Source: Bacteroidales bacterium (GTDB lineage Bacteria > Bacteroidota > Bacteroidia > Bacteroidales > FEN-979). Taken from it: a DNA stretch of 42,436 bases. Numbering within the stretch: position 1 is the first letter of the stretch; each line of letters opens with the position of its first letter. The position numbers and the translations under genes are program-made. The stretch spans positions 1-42,436 of the forward strand of contig JADHVQ010000011.1 in the NCBI GenBank assembly GCA_016783905.1. The letters are read 5' to 3'. Below, piece by piece: positions 15,700-23,362 of the stretch. A model generated the notes under the pieces. It did not search any database and had not been told where the DNA came from. It saw only the letters and a list, made by a program, of their open reading frames with translations.

Positions 15700-16060
15700 T
15701 TACTTTTTCTCCTTCCAGGGATTGATATCGGTGTTGTAAATATCGACTTTAACCTTTAGATCTCCATCCATCTGGATCTCCCAGATGGTTAAGTATTTCC
15801 CTTTGTCGGCCCTCTTTTTCTGCCTCAATTGCAGCCTCTTTCCCCTTGATCATGGCCCCCATGTTCGGCAGGATGATGATATCATCGGCATAATACTTCT
15901 CAGTGAACACAATATCCTGATCCATCTCGGCTTTGATAAGCAGGTCGTTGATCTTTTCAATCTGAGCTGTGTAGTCTGGTGTATCCTGGGCATAGCAGAC
16001 AGAAACCAGAGCTGTGAAAAGAAGGAGTAGAAATCCGTAATTCCGTAAGTTCTTTTTCAT
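15700..16060 (-). pseudogene. Broken DUF4440/SnoaL-like secreted protein gene
   Basis: From ATG 16060, preceded by a good ribosome site (ggagga), the frame encodes a signal peptide (LLLLFTALVSVCYA) and the DUF4440-like start DYTAQIEKINDLL to GAMIKGKEAAIEAEKEG. It then runs out of family resemblance and stops at 15749. In another frame, 15700-15800 encodes KGKYLTIWEIQMDGDLKVK and on to NTDINPWKEKK, the usual C-terminal strand of this family. Roughly 40-50 residues normally found between the two parts are missing, so a deletion with a frameshift has joined them. It was probably a periplasmic NTF2-fold protein. A sequencing indel alone would not explain the missing middle. Confidence 0.65.
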
Positions 16061-16129
16061 AATTCCTCCGTTTTTAATTTGCGAAATAATCAATAAAGAT
16101 ACAGAATTAAAAATTGTTGCAAAAAAGTA

Positions 16130-16137
16130 TACCTTTG
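16130..16137 (+). promoter_or_regulatory. -7 box TACCTTTG at the start of the biosynthetic cluster
   Basis: TACCTTTG matches TAnnTTTG, 32 nt before the ATG of the ketoreductase gene at 16170. It is the likely promoter of the first transcription unit of the cluster. Confidence 0.55.
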
Positions 16138-16169
16138 CACGTTTGGAATAACCGGGAAATCAACAGACT

Positions 16170-16898
16170 ATGAAGCATGTATTAGTGACAGGTGGTTCCA
16201 GGGGAATTGGAAGGGCTTGCTGCCTGCGGCTTGCTGATGAAGGGCATTACATCATCATCAACTACCTCTCCAACAAGGATGAAGCAGAAAAGACGCTGGA
16301 GATGGTTCGTGAAAAAGGGAGTGATGGGGAGTTGTTGAAGTTCGATGTATCCAGCCAACAGGAGGTTGAGAATGCCCTGAATGGATGGATGGAAACACAT
16401 GAAGGAGCTTACATATCTATTCTTGTGAACAATGCCGGAATCCGGAAAGATGCCCTGGTCATGTGGATGAAAGATGACGAATGGCAGGATGTGATCAACA
16501 CCAATCTGAACAGCTTTCTCTATGTGATCCGAGCCCTGATAAAAGATATGCTGATCAATAAGTTCGGCCGGATCATCAATGTAGTTTCGCTATCCGGGCA
16601 GAAGGGCTTACCAGGACAAGCCAATTACTCTGCAGCCAAAGCGGGCATGATCGGAGCTACCAAGGCGTTGGCGCAGGAGGTTGCCAAAAAAGAAGTGACG
16701 GTCAATGCAGTAGCTCCGGGATTTATCCGCACAGACATGACCCGGGATATGGATGAAAGTCAACTCAAGGCTATGATCCCGATGGGACGTTTCGGCAGCC
16801 CTGAAGAGGTGGCGGGGATTGTGGGGTTTCTGGCGTCGGAGGAAGCGTCGTACATCACAGGAGCTGTGATAAACGTTAACGGAGGATTGTATACATGA
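16170..16898 (+). CDS. 3-oxoacyl-ACP reductase (FabG-like ketoreductase)
   Basis: A 242-residue short-chain dehydrogenase with the NADP-binding motif TGGSRGIG (residues 7-14), NNAG (87-90), Asn114, and the catalytic set Ser140/Ser142, Tyr153 (NYSAAK) and Lys157. PGFIRTDMT is also typical of FabG. It would reduce the 3-keto group of ACP-bound intermediates and is the only ketoreductase of this type seen in the cluster. Its stop overlaps the start of the following ketosynthase (ATGA), a sign of translational coupling. In aryl polyene clusters the equivalent reductase (ApeQ) also stands beside a ketosynthase. Confidence 0.9.
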   Translation: MKHVLVTGGSRGIGRACCLRLADEGHYIIINYLSNKDEAEKTLEMVREKGSDGELLKFDVSSQQEVENALNGWMETHEGAYISILVNNAGIRKDALVMWMKDDEWQDVINTNLNSFLYVIRALIKDMLINKFGRIINVVSLSGQKGLPGQANYSAAKAGMIGATKALAQEVAKKEVTVNAVAPGFIRTDMTRDMDESQLKAMIPMGRFGSPEEVAGIVGFLASEEASYITGAVINVNGGLYT

Positions 16899-18118
16899 CC
16901 CGCGTCGTCATCACCGGCATGGGAATCTACTCTGTCATCGGGAAGAATCTCGACGAGGTAAAGGATTCATTGTACCAGGGAAAATCCGGCATCATTCTCG
17001 ATCCGGTCCGCAAAGAGATGGGATTCCGGTCGGCGCTTACCGGCATGGTGGAACGACCTCAGCTCAAAGGGATCCTCGACCGCCGGATGCGGATTGGGAT
17101 GGCTGTTCAGGGTGAATACGCCTACATGGCTACCCTGGAAGCCCTCAAAGGCGCTGGAATTGAACAGGACTTTCTGGATCAACATGAGGTTGGTATTTTA
17201 TATGGTAACGACAGTTCTGCGGTACCGGTGGTAGAATCAGTCGACATTCTCCGGGAGAAAAAAGATACCATGATGATCGGTTCGGGCTATATTTTCCAGT
17301 CCATGAACTCGACGGTATCCATGAATCTTTCGGTTATCTTCCGGCTGCGCGGCATCAACTTTACGATTGCAGGGGCCTGTGCAAGCGGCTCACATGCCAT
17401 CGGAATGGGGTATCTGATGATCAGGCAGGGACTGCAGGATATCATCATCTGCGGAGGCGCCCAGGAGATCAATCCTGAATCCACGGCCAGCTTCGATGCC
17501 CTGAATGCCTTCTCGATCCGTGAATCAGAACCAACCAAAGCATCCCGGCCCTTCGATCGCGACCGTGATGGCCTGGTGCCGAGTGGTGGTGCGGCTACCG
17601 TTATTTTGGAGAGCTATGACTCGGCTGTAAAACGCGGAGCTACCATCCTGGGTGAAGTGATGGGGTATGGCTTCTCCTCCAATGGCGAACACATCTCTTT
17701 ACCCAACGTGGAGGGTCCCCGCCGGGCGATGCAGATGGCACTGAAAGATTCGGATATGGATGCCGGGGAGATGGACTACATCAATGCCCACGCTACCTCG
17801 ACATTGGCCGGCGACAGCACCGAAGCACAAGCTATTGACGATGTCTTCGGGAAAACCAAACCGCTGGTGAGCAGCACCAAATCGATGACCGGACACGAAA
17901 TGTGGATGGGAGGAGCCAGCGAGGTGATTTACTCGACGCTAATGATGCAGAACTCCTTTGTTGCTGCCAATATCAACTTTGACAATCCCGATGAGGTCAC
18001 CGGACGGCTCAATATCGCCCGTACAACCATACATGCCGAGATCAATGCATTTCTCTCCAATTCATTCGGGTTCGGAGGTACCAATTCAGCCCTCGTTTTC
18101 CGCAAGTTTTCCCGCTAG
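16895..18118 (+). CDS. Beta-ketoacyl-ACP synthase (FabB/F-like, complete active site)
   Basis: A 407-residue condensing enzyme of the thiolase fold. The active-site Cys162 lies in AGACASGSHA, His299 in INAHATST, Lys329 in SSTKS and His334 in GHEMWMGG; together these form the Cys-His-His set for decarboxylative condensation of malonyl-ACP. The GHE-WMGGASEV stretch is closer to the FabB/ApeR branch than to plain FabF. It is translationally coupled to the ketoreductase and is followed by a separate promoter and the ACP gene. Its role in this cluster is chain extension; substrate length is not predictable by eye. Confidence 0.9.
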   Translation: MTRVVITGMGIYSVIGKNLDEVKDSLYQGKSGIILDPVRKEMGFRSALTGMVERPQLKGILDRRMRIGMAVQGEYAYMATLEALKGAGIEQDFLDQHEVGILYGNDSSAVPVVESVDILREKKDTMMIGSGYIFQSMNSTVSMNLSVIFRLRGINFTIAGACASGSHAIGMGYLMIRQGLQDIIICGGAQEINPESTASFDALNAFSIRESEPTKASRPFDRDRDGLVPSGGAATVILESYDSAVKRGATILGEVMGYGFSSNGEHISLPNVEGPRRAMQMALKDSDMDAGEMDYINAHATSTLAGDSTEAQAIDDVFGKTKPLVSSTKSMTGHEMWMGGASEVIYSTLMMQNSFVAANINFDNPDEVTGRLNIARTTIHAEINAFLSNSFGFGGTNSALVFRKFSR

Positions 18119-18136
18119 GATTCTGTAAAAAAAATG

Positions 18137-18144
18137 TATTTTTG
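18137..18144 (+). promoter_or_regulatory. -7 box TATTTTTG upstream of the first ACP gene
   Basis: TATTTTTG matches TAnnTTTG in the gap between the ketosynthase and the ACP gene. It overlaps a spurious TTG start at 18142 and leaves a very short leader to ATG 18154, or a longer one to ATG 18166. Confidence 0.5.
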
Positions 18145-18153
18145 CATCAATCA

Positions 18154-18414
18154 ATGAACATCCTGATGCAGAACGAGGAGATTATCACTAAGATCAATCA
18201 ACTCTTGATTGAAGAGATTGAGATTGATGAAGAGCAGATCCGGCACGAAGCCGATCTGAAAAAGGACCTGGGAATTGACAGTCTTGACTTTGTAGATCTT
18301 TTTGTCATCATAGAGAACCATTTCGGCTTTAAAATGAAAGCCGAGGAGATGACTGATGTAAAGACCCTCCAGGACTTTTATTCTTACGTTATCAAACGCG
18401 TTAATCCAAACTAA
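18154..18414 (+). CDS. Acyl carrier protein
   Basis: An 86-residue acidic helical protein with the phosphopantetheine site LGIDSLDFVDL (Ser43). It carries the growing acyl chain for the ketosynthases and dehydratases of the cluster. Starts at ATG 18154 and ATG 18166 are both possible; the -7 box at 18137-18144 would leave almost no leader for the first, so 18166 may be the true start. This is one of two ACPs here; the other lies at 26927. Confidence 0.9.
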   Translation: MNILMQNEEIITKINQLLIEEIEIDEEQIRHEADLKKDLGIDSLDFVDLFVIIENHFGFKMKAEEMTDVKTLQDFYSYVIKRVNPN

Positions 18415-18421
18415 CCTCCGG

Positions 18422-19324
18422 ATGTCGTCATGGCAAGGAAAAACCAGAGGAGGGGTCCTGGGGTATAAAATCTTTATCTGGACCTTAAAATACCTTGGAA
18501 TCCCCTTTGCTTATTTTCTCCTCCGGTTTGTTGTGACCTGGTTTGTTTTCAATTCATGGAAAGCTTTCAGGGCCGTTTACGCTTACTTCAGAAATATCCA
18601 GCACTACTCCGTGGTGAAATCGGTGATCAGTATTTTCCGTAACTACTATATTTTCGGACAAATCCTGATTGACAAACTGGCCATGCTAGCGGGTTTTCAA
18701 CATCGCTTCACGTTCGATTTCGAAGGAGAAGAGTACCTGCGGCAGATGCAGGATGGAGGATTGCTGATCAGTGCTCATGTGGGAAACTGGGAGATTGCCG
18801 GAAACCTGCTGAATCGCCTGAACAAGCGGATTCACATCCTAATGTTTGATGCCGAGCACCAGCGGATCAAAGGGTACCTGGAAGATACCATGAAAGAGCG
18901 GAATGTCCACTTCATCATCATCCGTGAGGACTACAATCATCTGAAAGAGATTGAACAGGCATTCGCTGGAGGCGATATCATCGCCATGCATGGCGACAGG
19001 TTCATCGAAGGAAATAAAACGGTCACGCTTGATTTCATGGGGAAACCGGCTCGCTTCCCGATCGGACCTGTGAACCTGGCAGCCCGATTCCAGGTTCCTG
19101 TCTCTTACGTGTTTGCCGTCAAAGAAACACGAACACATTACCACTTTTTTGCTACGCCACTGTATCAGTTTGAATTTACGCGTAACCTGAAGAAGAGAGA
19201 GCAGATTCTACGGGAGGCCGTCCCCATTTATGTTCAAAAATTCGAAGAGATCCTGCGTAGATATCCATTGCAATGGTTTAACTATTATGATTTCTGGAAA
19301 CCTGAACCTGATCCCATCATATGA
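18422..19324 (+). CDS. LpxL/HtrB-type lysophospholipid acyltransferase
   Basis: A 300-residue protein with an N-terminal membrane anchor (around residues 15-45) and the acyltransferase motif HX4E as HVGNWE (His119, Glu124), followed by AMHGDRF, as in the lipid A secondary acyltransferases. LpxL proteins move an acyl chain from ACP to a lipid hydroxyl on the inner-membrane face. Located 7 nt after the ACP, it probably transfers the cluster product, or a modified acyl chain, to a lipid acceptor. Similar genes sit in flexirubin and aryl polyene clusters. It is not likely to be the housekeeping lipid A enzyme, but this cannot be excluded. Confidence 0.85.
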   Translation: MSSWQGKTRGGVLGYKIFIWTLKYLGIPFAYFLLRFVVTWFVFNSWKAFRAVYAYFRNIQHYSVVKSVISIFRNYYIFGQILIDKLAMLAGFQHRFTFDFEGEEYLRQMQDGGLLISAHVGNWEIAGNLLNRLNKRIHILMFDAEHQRIKGYLEDTMKERNVHFIIIREDYNHLKEIEQAFAGGDIIAMHGDRFIEGNKTVTLDFMGKPARFPIGPVNLAARFQVPVSYVFAVKETRTHYHFFATPLYQFEFTRNLKKREQILREAVPIYVQKFEEILRRYPLQWFNYYDFWKPEPDPII

Positions 19325-19334
19325 ACGCCCCGGT

Positions 19335-20696
19335 ATGACCAGCATGAGATTACTCCTCGTATCAGCCAACCGTTTCGCGGTCCCCTACCCGGTCTATCCG
19401 TTGGGCATCTCATATCTTCTCTCCTACCTGCAGGACCGCCTGAAGGATTTTGAGATCCGGGTGTTCGATATGAACCTCCATAGTGTAGAGGAATTTACCC
19501 ACTATCTGAAACACTATAATCCTGATTTCACCGGCGTTTCGCTTCGGAACGTAGATGATGTCAGCTCTTACTCCCAGGAGTTTTTCCTGACAGGATATAA
19601 ACAGATCATTGACCTGATCCGGCAAACCCTTCCGGAAACAATTCTGATCATCGGGGGACCTGCCTTCTCCATCTTCCCGGAAGAGCTTTTTGCCTATTTC
19701 CATCCTGATTTTGGCATCTACGGAGAGGGTGAAGAGAGCCTTCATAAGTTGTTGACCAGCATCAAGGATGGTGCTCCCGACTACTCGATCGAAGGCCTTG
19801 TATACCAAAACGGAAACCAGACTGTGGTGAATCCCAGGAACCATTACCTCTGTTCTCTCGACCTCTCCTTTTCCGGTGACTTAATCCAGTTTTACTGGAA
19901 AAAAAGTGGTATGATGAACCTGCAAACCAAGCGAGGTTGCCCGTATGAGTGCATCTACTGTACCTATCCAGTGATTGAAGGCAGGAAAGTGAGGACGCTG
20001 GACCCCGACAAGATCGTGGAGAGTCTGAAAGATCTCTATTTCAACAAACAGATCAACTACATCTTTTTTACCGATTCGGTTTTCAATATCAACCGGAAAT
20101 TCAACCTGGATCTGGCCCGCAAGATCCTGAAATCGGGTATCAAGATCCAGTGGGGAGCCTATTTCTCTCCCCATAACATAACGATGGAAGAGCTTACGCT
20201 TTTCGAAGAATCGGGGCTTACTCATATCGAATTCGGGACGGAGTCACTCTCTGACAGCACACTGAAACATTACAGAAAACATTTTACGGTAAAAGAGATC
20301 GTTGAGGTATCTGATATGTGTAATGAAGCAGGAATCTATTTCGCACATTTCCTGATCCTTGGTGGTTATGGTGAAACAGAGAACAGCATTACGGAAGGAT
20401 TTGAGAACTCTAAACGGATTATGAATTCGGTCTTTTTTCCCTATGTTGGCATGCGGATCTACCCGGGGACCAGGTTGTACGAACTTGCAGTCTCCGACGG
20501 AACCATTGATCCGGAAGACAAACTGATTGAGCCGGCCTATTACCTCGCTGATCATATTGATTACGGGAGCCTGAAGGAACGGGCCGAGAAAACCGGGAGA
20601 AGGTGGGTATTCACTGACGAGGATGTGGTGACCTTCATGAACAGATTGAGAGCACGGAACCGAAAAGGATCATTATGGCACCATCTGAAAAAATAA
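19335..20696 (+). CDS. Radical SAM protein with B12-binding-type N-terminus (first of two)
   Basis: A protein of about 453 residues. The N-terminal ~150 residues (MRLLLVSANRF, PYPVYPLGISYLLSYL, IIGGPAFSIFPEE) match the Rossmann-like B12-binding domain of class B radical SAM enzymes, although no DxHxxG cobalamin lower-ligand motif is visible. The radical SAM core has CPYECIYC (Cys202, Cys206, Cys209). Known relatives methylate unactivated carbons or do radical ring chemistry, often on lipids. ATG 19335 (or 19344) is preferred; the frame extends upstream into the acyltransferase gene. It overlaps the dehydratase gene by 22 nt. The reaction on the acyl chain is unknown. Confidence 0.8.
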   Translation: MTSMRLLLVSANRFAVPYPVYPLGISYLLSYLQDRLKDFEIRVFDMNLHSVEEFTHYLKHYNPDFTGVSLRNVDDVSSYSQEFFLTGYKQIIDLIRQTLPETILIIGGPAFSIFPEELFAYFHPDFGIYGEGEESLHKLLTSIKDGAPDYSIEGLVYQNGNQTVVNPRNHYLCSLDLSFSGDLIQFYWKKSGMMNLQTKRGCPYECIYCTYPVIEGRKVRTLDPDKIVESLKDLYFNKQINYIFFTDSVFNINRKFNLDLARKILKSGIKIQWGAYFSPHNITMEELTLFEESGLTHIEFGTESLSDSTLKHYRKHFTVKEIVEVSDMCNEAGIYFAHFLILGGYGETENSITEGFENSKRIMNSVFFPYVGMRIYPGTRLYELAVSDGTIDPEDKLIEPAYYLADHIDYGSLKERAEKTGRRWVFTDEDVVTFMNRLRARNRKGSLWHHLKK

Positions 20697-21091
20697 ATAT
20701 TCCCCAGAAGCCGCCCATGGTAATGGTGGATAAACTCATCACAGCTGCCCATGGGATCGTGGAAGCCTCATTTCTTATCAAGGAGGATAATGTCTTCTGC
20801 GATCATGGGCTGTTTACCGAAGCGGGACTGGTGGAAAACATGGCTCAAACAGCAGCAGCAGGTGTGGGGAGCAAACCTGGCATCGAAGGGAAAGAACCTC
20901 CTGTAGGTTTTATTGGAGGAATCCGGAACCTGAAGATCTTACAATTCCCGGTTGCAGGAGATGAACTGTTCACAAGGATTACGGTGGAACACGAAGTACT
21001 CGATGCCTCCGTGGTGCTTGGCGAGGTGTTTCTCAACAATAAACTTATTACCTCCTGTCAATTAAAGATATTTCTCATGCGGAGAAGATAA
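20675..21091 (+). CDS. Hotdog-fold 3-hydroxyacyl-ACP dehydratase-like protein (ApeP-like)
   Basis: A 138-residue protein with the hotdog helix segment GLVENMAQTAAAG (Glu54, Gln58) and an N-terminal PPMVMVDKL, which resembles the ApeP/FabA-like dehydratases of aryl polyene and flexirubin clusters. The helix glutamate is kept; the classic FabZ GHFP histidine is not seen, a feature shared with ApeP-type proteins as I know them. It probably dehydrates 3-hydroxyacyl-ACP, alone or as a heterodimer partner of the hotdog protein at 34192. The start ATG lies inside the end of the radical SAM gene, so the two are coupled. Confidence 0.7.
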   Translation: MAPSEKINIPQKPPMVMVDKLITAAHGIVEASFLIKEDNVFCDHGLFTEAGLVENMAQTAAAGVGSKPGIEGKEPPVGFIGGIRNLKILQFPVAGDELFTRITVEHEVLDASVVLGEVFLNNKLITSCQLKIFLMRRR

Positions 21092-21131
21092 TTTTTTTAA
21101 TTTCGCACCGCTTAAACAAATTAGTAAAATC

Positions 21132-21530
21132 ATGGAAGAACTGAAGTTTAATTATAAGTACAAAGATCCGGAGCACGGACATTACAAAGAGCTCTTCTAT
21201 TCATATGATAAAGACGGCAATTATGATAAAAGGGTTAGATTTCATGATGATTCTGACCGTGTCTTTATTGAACAGTTCTGGGACGTTCAGAATAACCGTA
21301 TCGAAGAAGCGCGACAGAACGTATTGTCGGGGAAAAAGAGCCCGGTTTATTATTTCATGGAGAAGAACCTATTGGATCCCATGAGTCTGGGTCTGCAGGC
21401 AAAGATTGCACTCTGGCGTGTTAAGCTTCACTTCAAACCACGTGTTTTCAGGCGGTTGAATGAAAAGACGCTGGAGAAATATGCCGAAGCCTTCAACATT
21501 ACGGTTGAGCAATTAAAAAACATCGAATAA
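21132..21530 (+). CDS. Hypothetical protein of the biosynthetic cluster
   Basis: A 132-residue soluble protein rich in charged and aromatic residues. The N-terminal half has several tyrosine/aspartate-rich strands (NYKYKDPEHGHYKELFYSYD) and FIEQFWDV; the C-terminal half is helical and basic. It has no signal peptide or membrane segment, and I do not recognise a named family. It is placed between a dehydratase and the BtrH-like gene with an 18-nt gap to the latter, so it probably belongs to the pathway. A -7-like box with one mismatch (TAATTTCG, 21098-21105) lies 26 nt upstream. Confidence 0.7.
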   Translation: MEELKFNYKYKDPEHGHYKELFYSYDKDGNYDKRVRFHDDSDRVFIEQFWDVQNNRIEEARQNVLSGKKSPVYYFMEKNLLDPMSLGLQAKIALWRVKLHFKPRVFRRLNEKTLEKYAEAFNITVEQLKNIE

Positions 21531-21548
21531 CCAGAAACCGGAAAATTT

Positions 21549-22568
21549 ATGGAACAGACAAAGATCATGATCGACTATACACACCGACAGGCAGGACATT
21601 GTGAGAGTGGAACCACTTCTAACCTTTTTCAGTATTATGGTATGGATATCTCGGAGCCCATGGCTTTCGGGATAGGAAACGGATTGTATTTCAGCTATAT
21701 ACCTTTTTTAAAGATACAGTATGCTCCGATGATCTCTTTCCGGAACATACCCAATACCATATTCCGCAGGGGAACCAAACGCCTGGGGGTAGATGCCATC
21801 GTTATAAAAAAATTCAAGACCCCAAAAGAGTCGATGAATGCGCTGGACCGTAATCTGGAGAAGGGAATTCCTACGGGAATGCAGGTAGGCGTGTTTCATC
21901 TCACCTTCTTTCCCCCGGAATACCGCATGCAATATAACATGCACAACATGGTTGTTTACGGCAGAGAGGGAGATATCTATCATGTCAGTGACACCGTATT
22001 AGAGAAACCTCAGACCATATCCTATTATGACCTCCAGCGGGTTCGCTGGGCAAAAGGAGCTTTTGCACCGAATGGAAAGATGTATTGGATCAACCACGTG
22101 GATAAAAATGTAGATCTCAGAAAAGCAGTCACTGATGGGATTGCCAAAACAGTCTATGAGATGATCAAGATTCCGTTCCCCCTGATTGGCACTAAAGGAA
22201 TGCGTTTCATGGCCAAAGATCTCAGGAAATGGCCGAAAAAACATGGAAAAGAAAAAGCCTCTTTTTACCTGGGACAAATCCTGAGAATGTCGGAAGAAGT
22301 AGGTTCCGGGGGTGCCGGATTCCGGTTTATCTATGGAGCCTTCCTGAAAGAAGCAGGAGAAAAATTTGACAATCCAGATCTCCTGGAGGCATCGGAATTG
22401 ATGGGTATAGCAGCAAATAAATGGAGAGAGTTCTCTTACATTGGCGCCCGCAATTGCAAGAGCAGGTCAGAACCAACCGAAGATTATGGGATGCTGGGAG
22501 ATATGCTCAAAGAGATCTCGTATATGGAAGAAGATGTCTACAAAAAACTCGATAAAATCAAGATCTGA
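21549..22568 (+). CDS. BtrH-like acyl transferase / peptidase-fold protein
   Basis: The 339-residue protein begins with GHCESGTTSNLFQYYG, where Cys18 matches the catalytic cysteine of the BtrH N-terminal domain. Further family traits are the central NMHNMVVYG (probable catalytic His) and YHVSDT. In butirosin biosynthesis BtrH takes an acyl group from an ACP and transfers it to an amine on the aminoglycoside. By analogy this protein would move an ACP-bound acyl chain to an amine or hydroxyl acceptor; the acceptor here is unknown. It lies 2 nt before the ABC transporter ATPase, so transfer and export are probably linked. Confidence 0.75.
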   Translation: MEQTKIMIDYTHRQAGHCESGTTSNLFQYYGMDISEPMAFGIGNGLYFSYIPFLKIQYAPMISFRNIPNTIFRRGTKRLGVDAIVIKKFKTPKESMNALDRNLEKGIPTGMQVGVFHLTFFPPEYRMQYNMHNMVVYGREGDIYHVSDTVLEKPQTISYYDLQRVRWAKGAFAPNGKMYWINHVDKNVDLRKAVTDGIAKTVYEMIKIPFPLIGTKGMRFMAKDLRKWPKKHGKEKASFYLGQILRMSEEVGSGGAGFRFIYGAFLKEAGEKFDNPDLLEASELMGIAANKWREFSYIGARNCKSRSEPTEDYGMLGDMLKEISYMEEDVYKKLDKIKI

Positions 22569-22570
22569 TT

Positions 22571-23323
22571 ATGACGGAGGAGTCCATCATCGGGATTCGG
22601 GATCTGACCAAGTATTACAAAGGGGCTGACGAGCCAGCTATCGATCATATTTCACTCGGTATTTTCAAAGATGAGATCTTTGGCTTTCTGGGCCCCAACG
22701 GAGCCGGAAAAACAACTACTATCTCTATCCTTTGCGGTCTCTTCCCTCCCACTAAAGGAAAGGTCACCATCGATGGGCTTGATATCCGTTTAAACCATGA
22801 GAAGATCAAGCACATCATCGGGATCGTTCCACAGGAGGTTGCCCTCTACCATACTCTCACAGGCCTGGAGAACCTTCAGTTCTTTGGCAATATGTACGGG
22901 CTGAAAGGGAAAGCGCTGAAAGAACGCATCGGTGAGTACCTGGTCCGGTTTGGCCTGGAGAAATTTGCACGTAAACAGGTTTCTACTTACTCCGGAGGGA
23001 TGAAACGCCGCGTCAACCTAATTGCCGGCTTATTGCACAAACCAAGGATTCTTTTCCTGGATGAACCCACTGTTGGGATCGATGTGCAATCGCGCAATGT
23101 GATCCTTGAGTTCCTGCACGAATTGCAGGAAACCGGCACTACTATCATCTATACTTCCCACTATATGGAGGAGGCGGAGAAACTCTGTAATCGCGTTGCG
23201 ATCATAGACCAGGGAAAAATAATTGCCATCGGAAACCCCAAAGAGCTGGTTGCCCTGAATCCGGAATTTAAAAACCTGGAGACGATGTTCCTGCACTTAA
23301 CGGGGAAGGGCCTAAGAGATTAG
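22571..23323 (+). CDS. ABC transporter ATP-binding protein
   Basis: A 250-residue ATPase with Walker A GPNGAGKTT (residues 41-49), signature YSGGMKRR, Walker B ILFLDEP and the H-loop TSHYMEEAE. It belongs to the ABC-2 (drug/lipid/polysaccharide exporter) group and pairs with the permease that follows. It presumably powers export of the lipid product or its carrier lipid across the inner membrane. A short repeat tract (23324-23356) fills the gap to the permease gene. Confidence 0.9.
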   Translation: MTEESIIGIRDLTKYYKGADEPAIDHISLGIFKDEIFGFLGPNGAGKTTTISILCGLFPPTKGKVTIDGLDIRLNHEKIKHIIGIVPQEVALYHTLTGLENLQFFGNMYGLKGKALKERIGEYLVRFGLEKFARKQVSTYSGGMKRRVNLIAGLLHKPRILFLDEPTVGIDVQSRNVILEFLHELQETGTTIIYTSHYMEEAEKLCNRVAIIDQGKIIAIGNPKELVALNPEFKNLETMFLHLTGKGLRD

Positions 23324-23356
23324 AATAACCAAAAAACAAATTCCAAATAACAAAAC
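23324..23356. repeat. Short A-rich repeat (aataacc / caaata units) between ATPase and permease genes
   Basis: Imperfect units aataacc, aaaaaac, aaattcc, aaataac and aaaac fill the whole gap. The tract starts at the ATPase stop and ends just before the permease start, which here is not an ATG. Confidence 0.65.
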
Positions 23357-23362
23357 TTCATT

